Shown: positions 1 through 6,243, counted from the stretch's first letter. The stretch is 6,356 nt of DNA from Firmicutes bacterium UBA6226 (GCA_002441045.1 DJWQ01000022.1:1-6356); one strand, 5' to 3'. Translations and numbers: made by a program. The notes: generated by a model from the letters alone, not told the origin.

Positions 1-1268
1 ATGCTATTAAAATCGAACATAGGTAAGATTTGAACATGCGTGATGCCCAACTCTTTCAGATGAGAAAGCCCCGTTTTCGTACCATCTGCTGTTTGTGTAT
101 CTGGCTCGATGACGCCTAAATACTTACCTGCTTGATCAATCCCTGATGTTGCGTCTATCGATAAATCTCTAATGTGCATTTCATAAACGATGATATCATT
201 CTGACTTTCGACATTTGGACCATCATCTTCGGACCAGTTATCTGGCAGATCACTATTAAAATCGAGAACCATGGATCGATCGCCATTTACACCCGCTGCA
301 GTGGCATAAGGGTCATAGGTTTCTTTAGTAATGTCTTTTCTTGTCACACCATAGGTATAATAAACACCATTTTGATCGCCATCAACTGTAACTTCCCAAA
401 CACCATTTGTATCCATGCTCATTGGTTGAGACTCAATAAATGTATCACCGTCACCGGTTTGGTAAAGATTTACGACCATTAAGTCTGCTGTTGGTGCCCA
501 TACTCTGAACGTCGTTTGTTCTTTTGTGTATACAGCTCCAAGCGCTTTATTACTCGTATAGGTGGTCTCAAATGCCTCAGAATCATATAACCCACTGATT
601 TCTACAGGAATCGGCGTATAATCGAGATAATTCGTAATATAGGATTCATTTATATTGACTGCACCATCTAATAAGATGACAAAATTCGTCGATAGAGAGC
701 TACTGCCTGAGCTCACAGCAGTTGGCTTAAGAGTTGCTCCTGATTCAGATATTAGACTAAACTCATTTCGAAGGCTTCCAGCCTCAATCGGTTTAGATGT
801 GCTTATTTTAATAGTACCTGCATCAATAAAGCTCGCTTTAAGGAATTTCGGCGATAGATCAATCTCTGATTCTGAGTAATACACATTCTCTACACCTTGA
901 ACCAAAAATATTTCAATATTACCTTCAGCATTTTTTGCATCGATACTAACAAATCGATCAGCATCGACATCCTTTGCTTCCCATTCCCCTTTTCTTACAA
1001 TAAATCCGATCTCTTCAGCTGAGCTTATTCCCTCTAAAACAAAATCAGCTTTCTTACCAAATGCGTCATCCGAGTTGAATGCGAAGCTTTGCCCGTCCTT
1101 CCCCTTCACCCAGATCCATAAATTCCATCCATCATACTGCTCATCAAATCGATGATAATGTACGGTCATATTGATTTGATCCTCAGAGGCTGCATTTGAT
1201 ATGACTTCACTTGGAAGAAGTAGCACCATCATTACAACTAACAACAAAATACTAATCCACTTTCTCAT
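1..1268 (-). CDS. pulA: Secreted type I pullulanase, N-terminal part (runs off the left edge)
   Basis: Debranching enzyme that hydrolyses alpha-1,6 bonds in pullulan, glycogen or starch dextrins outside the cell. The frame is open without interruption from ATG at 1268 to the window edge (422 complete codons). Residues 1-27 are a signal peptide: Arg2-Lys3, a hydrophobic core at about 5-18, and a likely cleavage near SNA-A (24-27). Residues about 33-125 resemble a CBM41 alpha-glucan-binding domain (WNLWIW, then RKGEWEAKD, then EIFLVQG). Residues about 135-240 look like an Ig-like spacer. Residues about 250-330 are the CBM48/E-set domain (FRVWAPTAD, then YDPYA). The GH13 domain begins with YEMHIRDLS (362-370) and ends here at THVQILPMFDF, so the YNWGYDP signature and catalytic residues lie outside. 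Family members are usually 700-900 residues or longer, so about half is missing. AGGGGG lies 4-5 nt before the ATG. Family assignment is firm; domain borders are approximate. Confidence 0.93.
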   Translation of the reverse strand, partial: MRKWISILLLVVMMVLLLPSEVISNAASEDQINMTVHYHRFDEQYDGWNLWIWVKGKDGQSFAFNSDDAFGKKADFVLEGISSAEEIGFIVRKGEWEAKDVDADRFVSIDAKNAEGNIEIFLVQGVENVYYSESEIDLSPKFLKASFIDAGTIKISTSKPIEAGSLRNEFSLISESGATLKPTAVSSGSSSLSTNFVILLDGAVNINESYITNYLDYTPIPVEISGLYDSEAFETTYTSNKALGAVYTKEQTTFRVWAPTADLMVVNLYQTGDGDTFIESQPMSMDTNGVWEVTVDGDQNGVYYTYGVTRKDITKETYDPYATAAGVNGDRSMVLDFNSDLPDNWSEDDGPNVESQNDIIVYEMHIRDLSIDATSGIDQAGKYLGVIEPDTQTADGTKTGLSHLKELGITHVQILPMFDFNS

Positions 1269-1282
1269 AAATCCCCCTCTTT

Positions 1283-1298
1283 GTGCAATCGGTTGCAC
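1283..1298 (-). promoter_or_regulatory. LacI-family type operator in the pullulanase leader
   Basis: The 16-bp dyad GTGCAACCGATTGCAC has perfect 6-bp arms and a central CG, the hallmark of LacI/GalR-family operators. It matches the GCAA-NCGN-TTGC pattern described for MalR-type maltose/maltodextrin repressors. It also fits the CcpA cre consensus except at the two W positions. It sits roughly +8 to +24 from the predicted start point and just before the ribosome binding site, where a bound repressor would block transcription. The regulator itself is not in the window, so maltodextrin control is an inference. Confidence 0.7.
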
Positions 1299-1312
1299 GG
1301 ATTATTAGTACT

Positions 1313-1341
1313 ATTATATCAAAACAAACTATCTTCAACAA
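1313..1341 (-). promoter_or_regulatory. Candidate pullulanase promoter
   Basis: On the minus strand a perfect -10 box TATAAT (1313-1318) lies 17 bp from a weaker -35 box TTGTTG (1336-1341). The start point would fall near 1306, giving a leader of about 38 nt that contains the operator-like palindrome. It is placed between the terminator of the preceding operon and the pullulanase start. This is inferred from consensus matching. Confidence 0.6.
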
Positions 1342-1357
1342 CAATCATTAATCATAT

Positions 1358-1407
1358 AAAAAACCAACTCGTTTGACTAAAGTTAACTTAGTCGAACCAG
1401 TTGGTTT
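1358..1407 (-). terminator. Intrinsic terminator of the PadR operon, possibly bidirectional
   Basis: Two 20-nt arms, 1361-1380 and 1388-1407, pair at 18 of 20 positions around a 7-nt loop (AGTTAAC). Read leftward, the stem is followed at once by TTTTTT (1358-1363 on the minus strand) and then ATATG, as expected after a gene ending at 1432. Read rightward, the stem is followed by TTTATTTTT, so it could also stop transcription in that direction. It lies 24 nt past the membrane-protein stop codon and insulates the pullulanase gene from the operon upstream. Confidence 0.85.
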
Positions 1408-1431
1408 ATTTTTACCATATATGAGATTTCT

Positions 1432-1866
1432 TTAAACGAAAAAACTGATAATAAATGCAAGTGTAAACATCCCCATAAAACCAGCGATCATCATATCCAG
1501 TCCTTTTGAATAGCCCTTCGGTGTGATTTCTCCCATTTCATCCAGCTTTTTAATAATGGCATGTAGTCGCCAAAAATAAGTTGAAATAGATAGGATCATA
1601 GCTGCAACTGCTAACTGTTTTGTAAACTCACCACCTGTAAACAAAATCACAAGCAATAAAACGATAAATATCAACTTGGTTCCTGCAACCCAGTTTACCA
1701 AATAACTTGCAAATAACCTCGCAGATGGATCCTTCTGAGTTTTAGACCACTGATTAAATACAGCGATGCCATTGCCGTACTTAAAATCAGGAAAAAAGTA
1801 AAGAATGATTACATTTGCAGATTCCATTAAAACAAAAATGATAATTGACCAATCAAGTATACTCAT
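1432..1866 (-). CDS. Small four-helix integral membrane protein of unknown function
   Basis: A 144-residue protein with four likely membrane helices at about 6-25, 55-77, 83-101 and 122-144. A polar segment (about 28-54: FPDFKYGNG, NQWSKTQKDPSAR) separates helices 1 and 2, and a charged stretch (RLHAIIKKLDEMGEITPKGYSKG, given here as separate runs around 100-122) separates helices 3 and 4. It resembles conserved uncharacterised membrane proteins of Firmicutes, but no named family can be given. AGGAG at 1873-1877 stands 6 nt before the ATG. It is the last gene of the leftward PadR operon, 19 nt after the repeat protein, and is followed by a strong terminator. Co-transcription suggests that it works with, or is controlled together with, the PadR/HAAS pair. 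No catalytic motif was seen. Confidence 0.8.
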   Translation of the reverse strand: MSILDWSIIIFVLMESANVIILYFFPDFKYGNGIAVFNQWSKTQKDPSARLFASYLVNWVAGTKLIFIVLLLVILFTGGEFTKQLAVAAMILSISTYFWRLHAIIKKLDEMGEITPKGYSKGLDMMIAGFMGMFTLAFIISFFV

Positions 1867-1885
1867 AACACGCTCCTACTTTTTA

Positions 1886-2599
1886 TTAATATGTTGTTGA
1901 ACCATATACGATATCCAATATCCGCTTTAAGAATTTCGGGAAGTTTGGGAAGGATTTATTCAATTGTGCTGTAAACATTTGCGCGGAATCGGTTAAGCGA
2001 TTAAATCCAAATTCACCTTTGTAGTCAGACATATATGCCGTAAGCTTTGCATGTGCGACATCGCCTATAGCGATGTCAGTTGCAATCGCAACACCTCCAA
2101 TGGCTAAATTATGCGCCACTGCTACGCCACCAATCGCTAGCATGTAAGCCGCTGCAACACCACCGAACGCACCTATCGCTCCTAGTGCAAGTCCACCAAA
2201 TGCCATTACGCCTAAGCCAATACCACCAAGTGAAAATATGCCTAATGAAAACGCGCCAATAGAGATGACGCCAACTGAGAAGTTCCCTATGGCAATGATG
2301 CCTTTTGCCACTTCAAACTTTCCTACTCTTATACTGATTAATGGAATGCCCATTATTTTTGCTTTACTCGTGTAGTTAAATGTCTTTTTACCCTGATTGA
2401 CTAGAGCACTCGGTTCAATATTTTCGATAAATTCCTGAGCGACTTCGTACGTACTCCCCATTAAATCTTCTGGCGAAGCCGAACTATGATATTCTTCTAA
2501 GCGTGAGATGATGTCCTCTTTGATGCGGGTTTTATAAGCTCGGTCCACGGGAATCAACGCTACGACTTGCTCTGCATATTTTTGATTTGCACTTTTCAT
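1886..2599 (-). CDS. HAAS-like protein with a glycine-rich hydrophobic 5-residue repeat domain
   Basis: A 237-residue protein when started at the ATG at 2599, which is preferred because AGGTGA and AAAGGA lie just upstream and the PadR stop is 8 nt away. A longer reading from 2653 would overlap padR by 46 bp. Residues 1-62 are charged and helical and resemble the HAAS domain (HTH-associated alpha-helical signalling, DUF1700-like) that commonly accompanies PadR regulators: RIKEDIISRLEEY, then STYEVAQEFIENI. Residues about 101-140 are eight consecutive pentads of the form h-A/S/G-h-G-x (IAIGN, FSVGV, ISIGA, FSLGI, FSLGG and so on). About 141-184 changes to 11-residue units (LAIGGVAVAHN, LAIGGVAIATD, IAIGDVAHAK). 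Residues 185-237 are a mixed basic tail. The repeat could be a membrane-embedded region or a pentapeptide-like beta-solenoid; neither can be decided here. No signal peptide. The exact function is unknown. Confidence 0.82.
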   Translation of the reverse strand: MKSANQKYAEQVVALIPVDRAYKTRIKEDIISRLEEYHSSASPEDLMGSTYEVAQEFIENIEPSALVNQGKKTFNYTSKAKIMGIPLISIRVGKFEVAKGIIAIGNFSVGVISIGAFSLGIFSLGGIGLGVMAFGGLALGAIGAFGGVAAAYMLAIGGVAVAHNLAIGGVAIATDIAIGDVAHAKLTAYMSDYKGEFGFNRLTDSAQMFTAQLNKSFPNFPKFLKRILDIVYGSTTY

Positions 2600-2607
2600 T
2601 GGATCAC

Positions 2608-2943
2608 CTATCCTTTCAACACGTGATTTGTTATCTGATAGAACTGTTGCCATTCCGCTTTCATAAGAGCCAACTGCTGGATGCCATCCTCAGTGATTTT
2701 ATAATATTTTCTAGGTACTGCACGATCGGCTTCAGAAGGCTGTCTATAATTTTGAATCAAATTTTTATCTTCTAAACGGTATAAAACCGGATAAAGAGAT
2801 CCTTCCTTCATTAAATAATACCCATCTGACGCTTTATCGAGCTGACTGATAATCTCGTAACCGTATGCATCTCCGTGGTTGAGCAAATCAAGCACCAATA
2901 GGTCAAGTACGCCTTTTTTGAACTGCTTTTGTAAGTTGTCCAA
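2608..2943 (-). CDS. PadR-family winged-helix transcriptional regulator
   Basis: A 111-residue DNA-binding repressor of the short PadR class. The winged helix spans about residues 8-85: FKKGVLDLLVLDLL opens helix 1, GDAYGYEIISQL is the characteristic YGYEI segment, EGSLYPVLYRLEDKNLI is the recognition helix region, and RKYYKITEDG forms the wing. A short C-terminal helix (about 88-108) supplies the dimer contact. The start codon is TTG at 2943, supported by a strong AAAGGAGG seven nt upstream. The gene opens a leftward operon with the HAAS-like repeat protein (8 nt downstream) and the small membrane protein. PadR/HAAS pairs are a recurrent arrangement in Firmicutes, often tied to envelope stress or exported compounds. 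The inducer here is unknown. The promoter lies inside a long palindrome, so autorepression is the simplest reading. Confidence 0.93.
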   Translation of the reverse strand: MDNLQKQFKKGVLDLLVLDLLNHGDAYGYEIISQLDKASDGYYLMKEGSLYPVLYRLEDKNLIQNYRQPSEADRAVPRKYYKITEDGIQQLALMKAEWQQFYQITNHVLKG

Positions 2944-2974
2944 TAAAGTACCTCCTTTATACTAAGTGTTAACC

Positions 2975-3011
2975 AATACTATGTACTTTGTATTACTAAG
3001 TATATAGTATT
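2975..3011. promoter_or_regulatory. 37-bp near-perfect palindrome, probable PadR operator
   Basis: Centred on base 2993, 16 of the 18 base pairs are complementary; the mismatched pairs are 2983/3003 and 2989/2997. The outer arms read AATACTATGTAC (2975-2986) and GTATATAGTATT (3000-3011). The element covers the -10 box and start point of the padR promoter, the usual place for an autoregulatory operator. A heptamer ACTAAGT occurs inside it (2995-3001) and again at 2961-2967, 34 bp away in the same orientation. Assigning it to PadR is an inference from position and symmetry. Confidence 0.72.
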
Positions 3012-3032
3012 ACTTATTCTTTTTTCTGTCAA
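3004..3032 (-). promoter_or_regulatory. padR operon promoter
   Basis: A consensus -35 box TTGACA (3027-3032, minus strand) is separated by exactly 17 bp from the -10 box TACTAT (3004-3009). The start point would fall near 2997, giving a leader of about 54 nt before the TTG start. The -10 box is part of the right arm of the 37-bp palindrome. This is the strongest sigma-A type promoter in the window by consensus. Confidence 0.82.
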
Positions 3033-3036
3033 TAGT

Positions 3037-3064
3037 TTGCTTTCAAAAATTAAAATGATAAAAT
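3037..3064 (+). promoter_or_regulatory. Candidate promoter of the methyltransferase cluster
   Basis: TTGCTT (3037-3042) and TAAAAT (3059-3064) are 16 bp apart on the plus strand, with a start point expected near 3071 and a leader of about 30 nt. Its -35 box is 4 bp from that of padR, so the two promoters are divergent and back to back. The PadR palindrome ends 25 bp before this -35 box. Confidence 0.5.
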
Positions 3065-3101
3065 GAATTTAATAATACATGTCAAATCTATGGAGTAAAT
3101 G

Positions 3102-3749
3102 ATGCGTCATAAAAAACCACACCATCTTTTATTTAACAAAATAGCCTACTTTTATGGCTTTTTTTATAACCGTCAAAAGAGAAGCTTTGAAGCAGCAATT
3201 CGAAATGCTATGCCTATGTTTGACATTACGCGCTTTCAATCCGTATTAGATATCGGAAGTGGCACAGGTGCGCTATGCAGTGTTTTAAAGCAGTTTGGGC
3301 TTGAAGCTCAAGGGATTGAGCCTGCTGAAAGAATGCGAAATGTCGCAAATGAAAAAACTAAAGGTTTAGAAATCAACTTTATGGATGGGAATGTGCTTGA
3401 AGGACTTCCCTTTGAAGATCGTTCATTTGATCTTGTCATTGCCTCATATGTGGCTCATGGCTTATCCTTGGATAAGCGGAAAGTCATGTATCAAGAGATG
3501 CAAAGATTGGCAAAGGAATATGTCATTTTTCACGATTTTAATCAAAATCGCTCTTTAACGATTTCTTTCATAGAATGGTTAGAAGGCAGTGATTATTTTA
3601 GATTTATTAAAACAGCACGTTCTGAGTTTACCGAGTGTAAAATTGGACTTGAAAAGTGCTTTGAAGAAGTCATTGAAGTTAAAGTTGCGCCTCAAGCTTC
3701 TTGGTATATATGTAAGGTGAAAAGAGGCACAGATGAAAATATGGATTGA
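3102..3749 (+). CDS. Class I SAM-dependent methyltransferase
   Basis: A cytoplasmic methyltransferase of the Methyltransf_11/25 type that transfers a methyl group from S-adenosylmethionine to an unidentified acceptor. In the 216-residue reading from ATG 3099, motif I is VLDIGSGTGAL (49-59), the acidic residue after strand 2 is Glu74 in GIEPAERM, an Asp/Asn region follows at MDGNVLEGLPF (95-105), and strand 4 is FDLVIAS (110-116). The C-terminal 60 residues carry the variable substrate region. Two ATGs are adjacent; GGAG (3092-3095) is 6 nt from the second (3102) and only 3 nt from the first (3099), so the second is preferred, giving 215 residues. The gene overlaps the following UPF0178 gene by 17 bp. 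It diverges from padR. The substrate cannot be told; small-molecule or quinone-like acceptors are possible for this class. Confidence 0.88.
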   Translation: MRHKKPHHLLFNKIAYFYGFFYNRQKRSFEAAIRNAMPMFDITRFQSVLDIGSGTGALCSVLKQFGLEAQGIEPAERMRNVANEKTKGLEINFMDGNVLEGLPFEDRSFDLVIASYVAHGLSLDKRKVMYQEMQRLAKEYVIFHDFNQNRSLTISFIEWLEGSDYFRFIKTARSEFTECKIGLEKCFEEVIEVKVAPQASWYICKVKRGTDENMD

Positions 3750-4170
3750 TGCTGATGGTTGTCCCGTAGTGAATCAAACGATTCGACTAGCAAAAAAATA
3801 TAAAATTCCAGTAACTGTGGTAAAGAATTATGCCATTCACATCGAAAGTGATTACGCTGAAATTGTTACTGTTGATAATTCTAGAGATTCTGCTGACTAT
3901 TACATCGCCAATTACCTGCTCCCAAATGATTTGGTGATTACGCAGGATAATGGTTTAGCGGCAATGGTACTGGCAAAACAAGGTAACGTTATCAACGTAA
4001 GTGGTAGAGTAATCAACTCACAGAACATTGACTTCATTCTGGATTCTAGACATCATGGACGTGAAGCGCGAATGAAGAATCTTAAAGGACCTCGTCATAA
4101 AAAAAGAACCACTCAAGATGATCGTGATTTTGAAATGTCTTTAGAGAAGCTGATCTCAAATGCGAATTAG
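3733..4170 (+). CDS. UPF0178 family protein (YaiI/YqxD, DUF188)
   Basis: A 145-residue protein matching the whole length of the UPF0178 family, whose fold resembles PIN-like nucleases but whose biochemical role is not established. The family signature is the opening IDADGCPV (5-12), a variant of VDADACPV with Gly for Ala. Further conserved points are RDSADYYIA (51-59), NDLVITQD (65-72), GRVINSQNI (91-99) and KGPRHKKRTTQDDRDF (118-133). Conserved acidic residues Asp6, Asp8, Asp55, Asp66 and Asp72 could form a metal site. The start at 3733 follows AGAGG by 5 nt and lies inside the end of the methyltransferase gene, so translation is probably coupled. Followed after 14 nt by the Fpg-fold gene. 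Confidence 0.94.
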   Translation: MKIWIDADGCPVVNQTIRLAKKYKIPVTVVKNYAIHIESDYAEIVTVDNSRDSADYYIANYLLPNDLVITQDNGLAAMVLAKQGNVINVSGRVINSQNIDFILDSRHHGREARMKNLKGPRHKKRTTQDDRDFEMSLEKLISNAN

Positions 4171-4184
4171 AAAGGAGTTTTCGA

Positions 4185-5006
4185 ATGATTGAACTACCTG
4201 AAGCCGTCGTTTTAAGTGAACAGTTGAAGCTTGAACTAAAAGGAAAAACTATTACAGGTGTCGTCACCAACTCTAGCCCTCATAAATTTGCTTGGTTTTA
4301 TGAAAATCCAGATGATTATCCCTCAAGACTTATAGGACAAAATCTTATTGAGGTAAAACCACGCTCTGGTCAGGTTGAGATGATTTTTGAAGCTGTGCAT
4401 CTAACCTTTAGTGATGGTGTTAATCTTCGTTATTTTAAACCGGGCTCAAAGCTACCATTAAAACATCAGCTATTACTCTCTTTTGATGATCAAAGCACCT
4501 TAGTTTGTTCTGTTCAAATGTATGGTGGGCTTGTTGCGTTTCCAAAAGGACAGTATCAGAACCCCTACTACATAATCGCGGGTCAAAAGCCTACGCCTTT
4601 ATCGGATGATTTCTCGGAAGATTATTTTTTAAATCTGGTCAGCGCTGAAAAACCAACTCTATCAACAAAAGCGCTTTTAGCAACTGAGCAACGCATCCCT
4701 GGTCTGGGTAATGGTGTTTTACAAGACATTCTATACGAAGCAGGTATACATCCAAAACGCAAATTAGGAACGCTTTCTGCGCAAGAGCTAAAAGCGCTTT
4801 ATATTAGCATAAAAAATACCATTCAGCAGATGACAGCACTGGGTGGCCGTGATACTGAAAAAAACATTTATGGTGAACCTGGTGGCTATCCCACTCGATT
4901 AAGTAGTAAAACACAAAACCTACCTTGTCACAAATGTGGCGATATCATTCATAAAGAAAGCTATATGGGTGGCAGTATTTATTTTTGTGCAACCTGTCAA
5001 AAATAG
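4185..5006 (+). CDS. Fpg/Nei-fold DNA glycosylase-like protein with altered catalytic residues
   Basis: A 273-residue protein of full family length with all three parts of the Fpg/Nei fold. The N-terminal region starts MIELPEAVVL instead of MPELPEVE, so the Pro2 nucleophile is Ile while Glu3 is kept. The helix-two-turn-helix region is IPGLGNGVLQDILYEAGIHP (171-190), with the DNA-contacting Asn at 176. The zinc finger has Cys248, Cys251, Cys268 and Cys271, but the arginine that normally lies five residues before the third cysteine is Gly263. Standard family members excise oxidised bases by attack of the N-terminal amine. Methionine before Ile is normally not removed, so the amine would be displaced. 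Related MIELPEA-type proteins exist in Firmicutes and are usually named endonuclease VIII; activity should not be assumed. AAAGGAG (4171-4177) is 7 nt before the ATG. Third gene of the methyltransferase cluster. Confidence 0.9.
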   Translation: MIELPEAVVLSEQLKLELKGKTITGVVTNSSPHKFAWFYENPDDYPSRLIGQNLIEVKPRSGQVEMIFEAVHLTFSDGVNLRYFKPGSKLPLKHQLLLSFDDQSTLVCSVQMYGGLVAFPKGQYQNPYYIIAGQKPTPLSDDFSEDYFLNLVSAEKPTLSTKALLATEQRIPGLGNGVLQDILYEAGIHPKRKLGTLSAQELKALYISIKNTIQQMTALGGRDTEKNIYGEPGGYPTRLSSKTQNLPCHKCGDIIHKESYMGGSIYFCATCQK

Positions 5007-5045
5007 TGCTTATCTTATTATTTTATCTTTTTAATCTTTTTTTAT

Positions 5046-6227
5046 CTATCTCATCACTTTTCTAGCAACAGACATCACTGGCTTTAACCAAACTGGTTCG
5101 AGTCTTTTTTTGACATTCTTTAACTCTTTGATAATCTCAATATTTTGCGGACAGTGTTTTTCACACTTACCACAGCTGACGCAATTACTCGCAAATGCAG
5201 GCGTTTGTGTCATTGCACCGGTATTGATCATATATTGATTTAACCCTGTGGATTTCTTAATGGCAAATGAGGTATTATACGCTGTAAAGCAGCCAGGGAT
5301 GTTAATGTTTTGTGGACAAGGCATACAGTAGTTACAGCCTGTACAAGGTACTTTATAGGCTTCATTAAAGATGGCTTCAACTTGGCTGAATATTTTTTCT
5401 TCTGCTTCTCCCCACATACCAACGGTTGCATGATCTGCGAGACTTAGGTTTTCTTCAAGGTGAGACATTTCGTTCATACCAGATAGCACCATGGTAACCT
5501 CTGGCTGATTCCAAAGCCAATTTAAAGCCCAACCCACTCTGGAGAGCTCAGGCTTTGTACTTTTCATGACGTTGACCGCTTTTTCAGGTACACCGTCTGC
5601 AAGACGACCACCAAGTAAAGGTTCCATAATGAAAATAGGCATGCCTTTTTCATAAGCATATCTTAGGCCATCACGACCAGCTTGATAGTTTATGTTCATA
5701 TAATTGTATTGAATTTGACAGAAGTCCCAATTGTATTGATCCACTAAAGCTGTAAAATCATCTTTTTTACCATGGAATGAGAAACCAACTTGTTTGATTT
5801 GGCCACTTGCTTTTTTCTCCTCAATCCACTTTTCGATCCCTAGAGCGCAAAGCAGTTGCCACTGTGCAGGGCTCGTTACCATATGCATGAAATAATAGTC
5901 GATGTAATCCGTTTTAAGTCGTTCTAACTCCTTATTAAAAATTCGGTCAAAATCTTCAAACTTTTTACACATCATGATTGGCAACTTAGTCGCAATATAA
6001 ACGGAATTCCTTAGATTATTCTTATCTAAAATTTGTCCAAGTGCCGCTTCGCTCCCAGGATAGATATAAGCTGTATCAAAGTAATTTACACCCTCTTTTA
6101 TCGCCTTTAAAAAAAGTGCCTCAGTTTTCTCAATATTAATCTGTCCTAGATTAGACGGTAACCTCATACAGCCAAACCCTAGAATACTGATTTTATTTCC
6201 TGTTTTTGTATCAATTCTATACTGCAT
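5046..6227 (-). CDS. Aldo/keto reductase with C-terminal [4Fe-4S] ferredoxin-like domain
   Basis: A cytoplasmic oxidoreductase of 393 residues, the usual length for this fused family. Residues 1-290 form the AKR (alpha/beta)8 barrel: ISILGFGCMRLP at the start, NYFDTAYIYPGSE with Asp51 and Tyr56, YIATKLP with Lys81, and DYYFMHMV with His115 make up the catalytic tetrad. QVGFSFHG (146-153) and FCQIQYNYMN (169-178) follow, with the NADP-side segment near 245-262. The tail carries two iron-sulfur motifs: Cys295, 298, 301 and 304 followed by Pro, and Cys349, 352, 355 and 359 followed by Pro, typical of two [4Fe-4S] clusters. The clusters suggest electron transfer to or from ferredoxin-like partners, which is common in anaerobes; the substrate is unknown. 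AAGGGG (6234-6239) is 6 nt before the ATG. It converges on the Fpg-like gene and appears monocistronic. Confidence 0.94.
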   Translation of the reverse strand: MQYRIDTKTGNKISILGFGCMRLPSNLGQINIEKTEALFLKAIKEGVNYFDTAYIYPGSEAALGQILDKNNLRNSVYIATKLPIMMCKKFEDFDRIFNKELERLKTDYIDYYFMHMVTSPAQWQLLCALGIEKWIEEKKASGQIKQVGFSFHGKKDDFTALVDQYNWDFCQIQYNYMNINYQAGRDGLRYAYEKGMPIFIMEPLLGGRLADGVPEKAVNVMKSTKPELSRVGWALNWLWNQPEVTMVLSGMNEMSHLEENLSLADHATVGMWGEAEEKIFSQVEAIFNEAYKVPCTGCNYCMPCPQNINIPGCFTAYNTSFAIKKSTGLNQYMINTGAMTQTPAFASNCVSCGKCEKHCPQNIEIIKELKNVKKRLEPVWLKPVMSVARKVMR

Positions 6228-6243
6228 TCTTAACCCCTTATCA

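Noticed and set aside
1..260. Repeated CTATTAAAATCGA at about 4-16 and 253-265
   Set aside because: Both encode a D-F-N-S run in the pullulanase; short coding coincidence, not a mobile or regulatory repeat.
174..879. Plus-strand open frames at 174-482 and 655-879
   Set aside because: They are antisense to the continuous, clearly recognisable pullulanase frame, have no ribosome binding site and show no family features.
2600..2653. Longer start for the repeat protein at 2653
   Set aside because: It would overlap the padR coding end by 46 bp and the added residues (VLSDNKSRVERIGDP) do not look like the HAAS start; the internal ATG at 2599 has a good ribosome binding site.
2080..2775. Plus-strand open frames at 2080-2262 and 2587-2775
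   Set aside because: Shadows of the repeat protein and padR; their composition (His/Gln/Leu-rich in the first) mirrors the antisense of Gly/Ala-rich repeats.
4082..4270. Minus-strand open frame of 62 codons
   Set aside because: It lies across the UPF0178 and Fpg-like genes on the opposite strand, without a ribosome binding site or recognisable motif.
4983..5004. TTTTTG / CAAAAA inverted repeat near the end of the Fpg-like gene as a terminator
   Set aside because: Six mostly A-T pairs around a 10-nt loop inside coding sequence, with no GC core; too weak.
5240..5431. Minus-strand open frame of 63 codons inside the aldo/keto reductase
   Set aside because: Out-of-frame shadow of the iron-sulfur region of the reductase.
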